Source: Candidatus Yanofskyibacteriota bacterium
Lineage (GTDB): Bacteria; Patescibacteriota; Minisyncoccia; 2-02-FULL-40-12; GWA2-44-9
Assembly: GCA_903830625.1 (NCBI GenBank)
Contig: CAIKUK010000009.1
Span: 1 to 49,689 of the forward strand
Reading direction: 5' to 3'
DNA length: 49,689 nt
In this document: positions 30,765-36,822 of the stretch, in pieces
How positions within the stretch are numbered: position 1 is the first letter of the stretch
How the letters are laid out: each line of letters starts with the position of its first letter
Program-made: the position numbers and the translations under genes
The notes under the pieces: generated by a model
What the model saw: the letters and a program-made list of their open reading frames with translations, nothing else
What the model was told of the DNA's origin: nothing
The model's database searches: none

Positions 30765-30790
30765 AAAAAAAGACGTCCACCAAGGTGGGC
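30765..30790 (-). terminator. Terminator or attenuator just before infA
   Basis: On the minus strand GCCCACC/GGTGGAC hairpin followed by GTCTTTTTTT. It ends the baseplate-J-like gene transcript and directly precedes the infA start, so partial read-through would couple the two. Confidence 0.75.
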
Positions 30791-30853
30791 ATCGGAGAAA
30801 CTCCAGCGCCACTTAGTAATCGTGGTCAGTTCAGTGTTTATATACTATCAAAT

Positions 30854-32740
30854 CTAATAGGATACGTCAACTTGGACCTTATCCTTATTATTTGGGATAG
30901 ACCTGACCCAAAATGGGGACAAATTAACATTGGCCGAAGTAATGCCGGAAATTGAGCCTAGATAAGCCCTCATATCGGCGTCATTCTTGCCCAATAGGTC
31001 GGTAATAATCTTTTGTTGGTCCACTTTGGAATAGCCGGGACCGGTCACATGAACCGTAAAGGATAGGCCGTTTTTGGCTTCATCCCAACGAGGATTGGTG
31101 TAGGTTATGGTTAATTTGTCCAGCAAAACGGTTTTACTTTTTTGAGTATCCACATATTGACTAATCAGAGTGTAAAGGTCGGATTCTTTAAAACCGATGG
31201 TTTTGAGTGAGCCAGCTAGATTAACCTTGAAAGTGCTGGCGGTCGCGTCGGCGGGACTGGTTGAGCTGGGACTGCCGATAACCACCTGACTGTCGTTTAT
31301 GATTTTCAAACCATTGATTTGGGTTTTAAGTTCATCTTGAATGTTAGCGGTAAGCAAAGTCGTCAAAGTTTGTTTGGCCGTATTTAAATCAGATTCCGTT
31401 ACCACGGTGGACTGACCGCTGGTGCCATTAAGGATGGGCGCGGTCGATTGGCCGTAAACTTTTTGATATTTTTCCGTATTCCCCTGTTCTTTAAAAGCCG
31501 GAATAGTAAACAAACCCACCGGGACGTTATATTCCGAACCGGCTTTATCGGCGATAACTTGAACATCCTTACTGCCTGGCACCAGTTTGCCGCTAACAGT
31601 TTTGCCGGCCGGTACCACAATCGAAGTCAAAGTGTGAAAAATATGGTGGTCGGCTGATTCGAAACGCGTGGTCGTTACCAGGGGCTGATCCGTTGTCAGT
31701 TCGTTATAAACCGTAATCGTGCCTCGGGCTTTTTGAGCGACATCCACATGACCCGTGGCGATAAAGTCCTGAGAAACGGTTTTTTGAATATTGAAGAGTT
31801 GGCCCGGTACCGCCATACCCGTTAAACTAACGGCCGAAGTATTATCCGAAGCGAACACGGTCAGACTGAAATCCAGCGGCTGGCTGGCTGGCTTAATTGT
31901 CACTTGGGCTTTCCCGGTCGTAATAAAAACAACCGTGCCCAAAATAATGACCGCCACACAAGCCATGGCAATCAGACCGATGCGATGGGAAGAACGCCTA
32001 GGACGGTCAAATCCGTTGGAAACAAGTTTTGGTTTAAAATTTGATAACGAACGTCTGGTTCGGCTAAACCAGCCCATCGCTTTCGGCGCCAAGTTTGTCT
32101 CCGTTGGAATAGCCCGAGAACCCCAGACACTTTTTATTTCCTGCAAGGCGCGATGTTCAAGAGGTTCATCAGAGAAGTCGCTTTGTCTGATTTCCACCGG
32201 AATAGTTTTTTCACGTCCGCCGTAAACTTTCACGTTGCGCTGGTTTTCAGTTCCAGGCACAAAGATGTCATCCAAGCGTCGGCCATTGGGAGAATCATCA
32301 TCTTCTAAATCATCGCTGGTTTCTTCTTTAACTTGTGCTGTTGATGTTGAAATTGAATCTTCACTCGTGGCTGGCTCGGAATAAAAGTCTTCGATCTGGT
32401 TGACCACGCTGATTGAGCCTGAATCGGCCGGGACCAGTCGAGACGAGCTTGTTTGCCGGCTAACAGATTTCTTGGGGGCCGACGAACGGGCCAGAAGAAC
32501 ATCAAATTTATATTTTTTAGCCAAATCGTTCAGTTCCGGACTGGAACAAAGAAAAGAAACCGATTTTCCGAGACTCTTAGATTCGTCTTTGAGAGAAGCA
32601 AAATGCTCTTCTCTCTTGAAAGCCCGGGCGCTTTTGGGCAGTACGAAAATCACTTCTTCGGCCGAGGTGGATTTGAAGAGGTCTAAAATCTCTTCAAACG
32701 AATCATCCTTGAGAACATTGATAATCTTTGTGGAAGACAC
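30854..32740 (-). CDS. Baseplate J-like domain membrane protein
   Basis: A 628-residue protein. Residues 1-85 form a small cytoplasmic alpha/beta domain; 85-255 are a low-complexity Ser/Glu-rich linker; one transmembrane helix lies around 255-280 (GLIAMACVAVIILGTVVFIT); the remainder is extracytoplasmic, with the baseplate-J-like pattern GQLFNIQKTVSQDFIATG, ARGTITVYNE, VVPAGKTVSG and VPVGLFTIPAF. Start GTG at 32740. This architecture recurs in Patescibacteria; the role is unknown, perhaps a cell-surface structure. Ends in the terminator before infA. Confidence 0.82.
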   Translation of the reverse strand: MSSTKIINVLKDDSFEEILDLFKSTSAEEVIFVLPKSARAFKREEHFASLKDESKSLGKSVSFLCSSPELNDLAKKYKFDVLLARSSAPKKSVSRQTSSSRLVPADSGSISVVNQIEDFYSEPATSEDSISTSTAQVKEETSDDLEDDDSPNGRRLDDIFVPGTENQRNVKVYGGREKTIPVEIRQSDFSDEPLEHRALQEIKSVWGSRAIPTETNLAPKAMGWFSRTRRSLSNFKPKLVSNGFDRPRRSSHRIGLIAMACVAVIILGTVVFITTGKAQVTIKPASQPLDFSLTVFASDNTSAVSLTGMAVPGQLFNIQKTVSQDFIATGHVDVAQKARGTITVYNELTTDQPLVTTTRFESADHHIFHTLTSIVVPAGKTVSGKLVPGSKDVQVIADKAGSEYNVPVGLFTIPAFKEQGNTEKYQKVYGQSTAPILNGTSGQSTVVTESDLNTAKQTLTTLLTANIQDELKTQINGLKIINDSQVVIGSPSSTSPADATASTFKVNLAGSLKTIGFKESDLYTLISQYVDTQKSKTVLLDKLTITYTNPRWDEAKNGLSFTVHVTGPGYSKVDQQKIITDLLGKNDADMRAYLGSISGITSANVNLSPFWVRSIPNNKDKVQVDVSY

Positions 32741-32773
32741 CGGGTAGTAGAACTTCGAGTTGCCGCAACAAGA

Positions 32774-33031
32774 TTATGGCTTGAAGAGGTAATCGCGAAG
32801 CCTTCGTTTTAATAATCGTGAACCTTGATTTGTTTTTAAATACCTTTCTCTACGCTTAGCGTCATTTGCATGAAGACAGGCTTCGCAGTAAACAATACTC
32901 CATGATTCGCCATTTTTAGTAGACTTGTTGCGGCCTTGATTATGTTCCAACAATCGCCTCTTCAGATTTTCTGTATATCCTATGTATAATTCCTTATTTT
33001 TATTTTCTAGCACGTAGACGTAATGGAACAT
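32774..33031 (-). CDS. GIY-YIG endonuclease domain protein
   Basis: An 85-residue single-domain UvrC N-type nuclease: YVYVLENKNKELYIGYTENL supplies the GIY-YIG pair (YVYV/YIGYT), then the catalytic Arg (KRRLLEHNQG), and the Glu region KRRERYLKT. Such small proteins are common in low-complexity genomes and may act in mobile-element movement or DNA repair. It stands alone between the baseplate-J gene and the plus-strand cassette. Confidence 0.88.
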   Translation of the reverse strand: MFHYVYVLENKNKELYIGYTENLKRRLLEHNQGRNKSTKNGESWSIVYCEACLHANDAKRRERYLKTNQGSRLLKRRLRDYLFKP

Positions 33032-33117
33032 AACCCTCTCGAAGTTTCACTACCCGGACATGTATAAATTAATATACCAAATTGTTGCCTACAAGTATAG
33101 CCTATGTTATACAAGTT

Positions 33118-33228
33118 ATGAGGAGGTACCTATCAAGAGACCAGGACCCTGTAGGGGCCAGCAAGGCCATTGAGGTCGCCCGGGCGACAACCAATCGAAG
33201 GTATCGCCGGTTCAAGTTCTGGAACTGA
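33118..33228 (+). CDS. Possible 36-aa Arg-rich small ORF
   Basis: ATG at 33118 begins MRRYLSRDQDPVGASKAIEV and ends RRFKFWN at 33228. It contains AGGAGG right after its start codon, which could instead be an SD for a lost or non-standard start nearby. A TATGTT box lies nine bases upstream. It precedes the 33244 gene and may be its leader. Weakly supported. Confidence 0.35.
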   Translation: MRRYLSRDQDPVGASKAIEVARATTNRRYRRFKFWN

Positions 33229-33243
33229 GAAAAGGGAGCAGTT

Positions 33244-33525
33244 ATGCCGAAAGAACGTTGTGATATTGTCAGGCACGGACACCGGAAATACAACATCCGG
33301 CAGACGAGACCAGCGAACCACAGAGTTGATCAACCTGCTCCTTCCCTCGGTAAAGTCATTTTAGTCAGGGACGCGAGGGACATGACCATCCGATTCAAGA
33401 TCCAGTTCGACAAAACGTGCACCGTCGCCGATGATCCAGCCTGGCAGACAAGGGCCACAGAGGCGGTACTTCGAGAAATCGGATTCAGGTTCAAGGACTT
33501 CAAGCCGGTTTCGTGGAGACCCTAG
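33244..33525 (+). CDS. Hypothetical small cassette-type protein (93 aa)
   Basis: Start at ATG 33244 after GGGAG with a five-base spacer. Begins MPKERCDIVRHGHRKYNIRQ; the C-terminal half (TIRFKIQFDKTCTVADD... EAVLREIGFRFKDFKP) looks like a small alpha/beta domain. No family recognised. Own terminator at 33527-33573. The gene overlaps the 3' end of convergent dus by 26 bases, implying the cassette landed in or beside dus. Confidence 0.62.
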   Translation: MPKERCDIVRHGHRKYNIRQTRPANHRVDQPAPSLGKVILVRDARDMTIRFKIQFDKTCTVADDPAWQTRATEAVLREIGFRFKDFKPVSWRP

Positions 33526-34561
33526 ACGCCAGAGACTCAAGTTTTTCGAGAGTCTCTGGCGCTGTTTTTATTTTCATTAACTTGTTACGAATTTCTTTAG
33601 CACCTTCAAAATCATTGATATATATCTTTATGAACCTTTTCATAACATCAAAGTTTTTGCCCGCACCCCAAAGCTCCACAAAGTTTTGAATATGTTTTTT
33701 GAGTAAGTTTATACGTTCTTCTCGTGTATGTACTTCAGATGGATTAACCCCCACACTCAGTTGGTTGCTGGCTTTGCCATCTGAAGATTCAATCAACTGA
33801 GTGTGGGGGTGAAAAAACCAAGGATTTTGAAATATCCCCCGGCCGACCATAATGCCGTCCAAATCATATTGCTTAGCTTTTTCTATGCCTTCAGTGTAAC
33901 TCATCACATCCCCATTACCGACAACAATAATGCCGGCTGCGTGGCAAAGTCGCGCGGCTTTGCCAATCTCATCCCAATGAGCGGGCGCTTTTGATGCTTC
34001 TTTCATTGTCCGGCCGTGAACAATAATGGCATCCGGTTTGGCTTCAATGATTTTTGATACCCATTCTTCGGTAACAATTGTGTTGTAGCCGATACGGGTT
34101 TTTATTGAAACCGGCAAATTGCCTGCTCCACGTTTGGTTTCAATGATTATTTGTTGAGCTAATTCGGGATTATTAATTAAAGCGGCCCCGGAATTCTGTT
34201 TTAGAATTTTTCTTTCGGGACAACCCATATTGATATCGATACCATCAAAACCTAATTCCGCAATAAGTTTGGCGCATTCATAAAAATGTTCGGGCACGCT
34301 TCCGAATATTTGCGCCACAATCGGCCGTTCGTTTTCTTTAAATGATAAATGAGGCAATAGTTTAGCTTTGCCCGCCATAGCTTTAGCGTCGGCGGGGCCA
34401 GCTTTCATTACATAATTCAAACCATCCGCCGACACAAATTCAGTATACAAAACATCTGGCTTGCCACAATCGCAAACGATCTGCCTAAACGCCATATCGG
34501 TCACATCCGACATCGGCGCCAGGACGAAGAAGGGTTTTTTAAGTTGTTTCCAGAAATTCAT
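33500..34561 (-). CDS. dus: tRNA-dihydrouridine synthase (DusB-like)
   Basis: A 353-residue FMN enzyme reducing uridines in tRNA D-loops. Signatures: FVLAPMSDVTDMAFRQIV, DGIDINMGCPERKILKQNSG with the catalytic Cys, VSIKTRIGY, IIVHGRT and VVGNGDV...VGRGIFQNPWFF. Right after NPWFF there is an extra HPHTQL...LSVGVNPSE segment encoded by a palindromic insertion (33733-33810). The C terminus (LASRVSTKPA) is read through the terminator of the convergent cassette, so the original end has probably been replaced. No Shine-Dalgarno sequence. Confidence 0.94.
   Translation of the reverse strand: MNFWKQLKKPFFVLAPMSDVTDMAFRQIVCDCGKPDVLYTEFVSADGLNYVMKAGPADAKAMAGKAKLLPHLSFKENERPIVAQIFGSVPEHFYECAKLIAELGFDGIDINMGCPERKILKQNSGAALINNPELAQQIIIETKRGAGNLPVSIKTRIGYNTIVTEEWVSKIIEAKPDAIIVHGRTMKEASKAPAHWDEIGKAARLCHAAGIIVVGNGDVMSYTEGIEKAKQYDLDGIMVGRGIFQNPWFFHPHTQLIESSDGKASNQLSVGVNPSEVHTREERINLLKKHIQNFVELWGAGKNFDVMKRFIKIYINDFEGAKEIRNKLMKIKTAPETLEKLESLASRVSTKPA
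33527..33573 (+). terminator. Intrinsic terminator of the 33244 gene, inside dus coding sequence
   Basis: A 12-bp stem CGCCAGAGACTC/GAGTCTCTGGCG (33527-33538, 33550-33561) then TGTTTTTATTTT. On the other strand it encodes the last part of Dus. Confidence 0.9.
33733..33810. repeat. In-frame palindromic insertion in dus (shared family with alaS)
   Basis: Four segments alternate as A (33733-33742), B (33747-33763), A' (33778-33787), B' (33794-33810). A pairs with A' over 10 bp, B with B' over 17 bp, both perfectly: a pseudoknot-like order. B begins ACCCCCACAC, as in the alaS copy. Read as protein on the minus strand it gives HPHT...SVGV, parallel to HPHT...GVGV in AlaS. Confidence 0.85.
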
Positions 34562-34576
34562 ATTTATAATTATAAC

Positions 34577-34909
34577 AAAAAGAAAAGGAGCGGCAGCCAG
34601 AAGGCGTACCGCTCAGTATCGAAGGTGTCTGTGCAAGCTCATTTCCTTATCGGGGCCTGCCGGAGGGAATCTCTCCCTTCCGTGTTTAGGCTTATCGGTT
34701 GTTGGAACAACCGATAGTTTCCCTTGGTTTCAGCCGGTGCCCCGACATCCATCCAAGGTACTTAGGTGCCTAGCTGCTCGACCGAAGGCCGAGTCCGCTT
34801 GGTCCTACAACCCCAGCCCGAAAGCTGGTTTAGCCTCTTCCCTCATACGTGGGGCTCCATCCCACTTCCGGGGAATCGCCATTGCTTTCTTCACCAGACA
34901 ACCTCGACG
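34577..34909 (-). ncRNA. Independently transcribed structured RNA, about 330 nt, family unknown
   Basis: A promoter at 34916-34943 and an intrinsic terminator at 34577-34614 (GAGCGG/CCGCTC plus CTTTTCTTTTTG) bound this gene. The ends pair: 34895-34907 with 34619-34631, 12 of 13 positions. Inside are hairpins GTGGG/CCCAC, CCAGC/GCTGG, CTCGGCC/GGTCGAG, ATCGGTTGT/ACAACCGAT and a long-range TCGGGGC/GCCCCGA. No reading frame fits. I do not see tmRNA tRNA-like ends, the RNase P GAGGAAAGTCC, or the SRP GGAAGGAAGCA motif. GGGGTTGTAGGAC and GGCGATTCCC resemble short 23S strings but not the 23S order. Confidence 0.78.
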
Positions 34910-34915
34910 AGAAGT

Positions 34916-34943
34916 ATAGTACCAGACGCAATGTCTATGTCAA
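34916..34943 (-). promoter_or_regulatory. Promoter of the 330-nt RNA gene
   Basis: On the minus strand TTGACA (34938-34943), 16-base spacer, TACTAT (34916-34921), placed a few bases after the alaS stop. Predicted start near 34909. Confidence 0.8.
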
Positions 34944-34947
34944 ATGG

Positions 34948-36783
34948 TTATTCAACTGTGGCTCGGATACGGCGGTTGCCTCCGGAGACGGATTCTTCTT
35001 TAGTGATAGTGATATGGCCGATCTCGCCGGTATGGGTCACATGGGGACCGGCGCAAATCTCGCGGGAGAACCAATTATTATCTTCGCCGACCGTATAGAC
35101 TTTGACTCTCGGCGGATACTTAGCCTTAAAGATACCCGCGGCGCCGGAATCCAAAGCTTCCTGTAAATCCACTTCTTTAAATGTCACCGGCAAATCTTTT
35201 TTCACGATTTCGTTAGCCATATCCTCGGCCTGTTTCAATTCTTCGGGAGTAATTTTTCTGGGAAAATTAAAATCAAATCTCAACCGCTCTACCGTAATAT
35301 CAGCTCCGGCTTGAGCCAATTCCTGGCCTAAGACTTTCCGCAGGGCCGCATCCAGAAGATGAGTCGCCGTATGCAAACGAGTTTTCTTTTTCATTTCTTC
35401 TCTTCTCTCAACTGATAAGTCGGCTTCTTTTACCCCCACACCAAACGAACGATTGCCTTCGGCGCTCCCGACTTCGTTTGTTATGGTGTGGGGGTGAATG
35501 CCATGCCCGCCGAATTTCTTTTCCACGCCGGCGCGAGAAATATTTTTATGAATTTCCATTTCTTTATTAAATCCTTCCTCATCAAATTCATATAGATGAT
35601 TCTCTGCTATTTCTTTAATAACTTCTGGTGGGAATCCATAACTTTGATATAAATCAAAGGCATCCTTGCCTGAAATTTTTTGCCCCACTACAAATGGCTT
35701 TACACTTTGTCCTGGCACCAGTTCTTGAGCCTTGAGGCCAGGATATTTTTTATAGAATTCCTCAAGTCCTTTATCAAGTGTCAGGAGAAACTTAGTAACT
35801 TCTTTGGTAAATTCATTAATTATTGACTGTTGGTTATCTATTAATTCAGAATGACTCTTCCCGTATTCGATAATAATTTTTTGCATGAAATCGGCTATAA
35901 CACTGGTTGGTATTTGGATATTTTTCGAATGGACAAGAAGGCGTCTTATTAATTTTCTTAGTATATAACCCCTCTCCTTATTTGATGGTTGTACCCCATC
36001 AGCAATTAAAAAAACGGAAGCCCTTAGATGGTCGGCTATTATTCTGCCACTTTTTAATTCATCGGGCGCTCCTGCAAATAAAGCAAACGAGAAAACATTA
36101 CTAAACAGGTCAGTTTCAAAAATATTGCTTTTATTCTGAACAACCATCGCCAAGCGTTCCAGGCCCATGCCGGTATCAATGCCTTTTATGGCCAGTGGTT
36201 TCAGTTGTTTGTCGGCGCTTTGATAGTACTCATTAAAAACGATATTCCAAACCTCAAGGTCGTTTACATAAATTTCAGTCGTCGGACCACAAGGACCTTC
36301 CTCCCCGGTCGGTCCCCAAAAATTATCCTCTCGGCCAGCTCTTTTTATTTTCAATGCCGGATCAATCGATTGCCATATCTTTTCCGATTCTTCATCCGCT
36401 GGCACTCCTTCTTCGCCTTGAAAAACCGAAACGTAATCAATGGTCAGACCCATTTCTTTGGTAATGAATTCGTGGGCATATTCAATGGCTTCCTTTTTCC
36501 AATAATCTCCGAACGAGAAATTACCGAGCATTTCAAAGAAAGTCAGGTGTGAATCATCTCCCACCTCGTCAATATCCGAAGTGCGCAAACATTTTTGAAT
36601 AGAAACGACATTTTTGTCCGGCGCTTCGGCCGGGTTTATATAATATGGCTTGAATTGTTGCATGCCGGCCGTTGTAAACAAAACCGACGGGTCGGTCGGC
36701 AACAACGACGAAGACGGCACCACGGCGTGCCCTTTTGATTCAAAAAATTTAATAAACCTCTCCCGTATTTCCTTCTGAGTCAT
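34948..36783 (-). CDS. alaS: Alanyl-tRNA synthetase, short form
   Basis: A 611-residue enzyme with class II motifs (FTTAGMQQFKPYYI, TSDIDEVGDDSHLTFFEMLG, GMGLERL) and an editing domain (HTATHLLDAAL, and CAGPHVTHTGEIG with the zinc-binding Cys/His). It stops after RRIRATVE, so the DHHA1/C-Ala region of model AlaS (about 875 residues) is absent, as in some Patescibacteria. Between the catalytic and editing domains it carries HGIHPHTITN...SFGVGVKE from the palindromic insertion at 35417-35495. A TATATT box ends nine bases before the ATG; near-leaderless. Confidence 0.96.
   Translation of the reverse strand: MTQKEIRERFIKFFESKGHAVVPSSSLLPTDPSVLFTTAGMQQFKPYYINPAEAPDKNVVSIQKCLRTSDIDEVGDDSHLTFFEMLGNFSFGDYWKKEAIEYAHEFITKEMGLTIDYVSVFQGEEGVPADEESEKIWQSIDPALKIKRAGREDNFWGPTGEEGPCGPTTEIYVNDLEVWNIVFNEYYQSADKQLKPLAIKGIDTGMGLERLAMVVQNKSNIFETDLFSNVFSFALFAGAPDELKSGRIIADHLRASVFLIADGVQPSNKERGYILRKLIRRLLVHSKNIQIPTSVIADFMQKIIIEYGKSHSELIDNQQSIINEFTKEVTKFLLTLDKGLEEFYKKYPGLKAQELVPGQSVKPFVVGQKISGKDAFDLYQSYGFPPEVIKEIAENHLYEFDEEGFNKEMEIHKNISRAGVEKKFGGHGIHPHTITNEVGSAEGNRSFGVGVKEADLSVERREEMKKKTRLHTATHLLDAALRKVLGQELAQAGADITVERLRFDFNFPRKITPEELKQAEDMANEIVKKDLPVTFKEVDLQEALDSGAAGIFKAKYPPRVKVYTVGEDNNWFSREICAGPHVTHTGEIGHITITKEESVSGGNRRIRATVE
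35417..35495. repeat. In-frame palindromic insertion in alaS (shared family with dus)
   Basis: A (35417-35423) pairs with A' (35468-35474) over 7 bp. B (35432-35449) pairs with B' (35473-35495): ACCCCCACACCA with TGGTGTGGGGGT and AAACGAA with TTCGTTT, separated by a four-base bulge. The same A-B-A'-B' order and the same ACCCCCACAC/GTGTGGGGGT outer arms occur in dus at 33733-33810. It encodes HPHTITNEVGSAEGNRSFGV then GV. Confidence 0.85.
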
Positions 36784-36822
36784 TACTGTTTAAATATACC
36801 AGTAAACACGCCTATATTCAAT

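Noticed and set aside
34577-34909. Possible 23S rRNA fragment
   Set aside because: Strings such as GGGGTTGTAGGAC and GGCGATTCCC resemble domain I of 23S rRNA, but their order and the surrounding helices do not follow 23S, and the gene has its own promoter and terminator.
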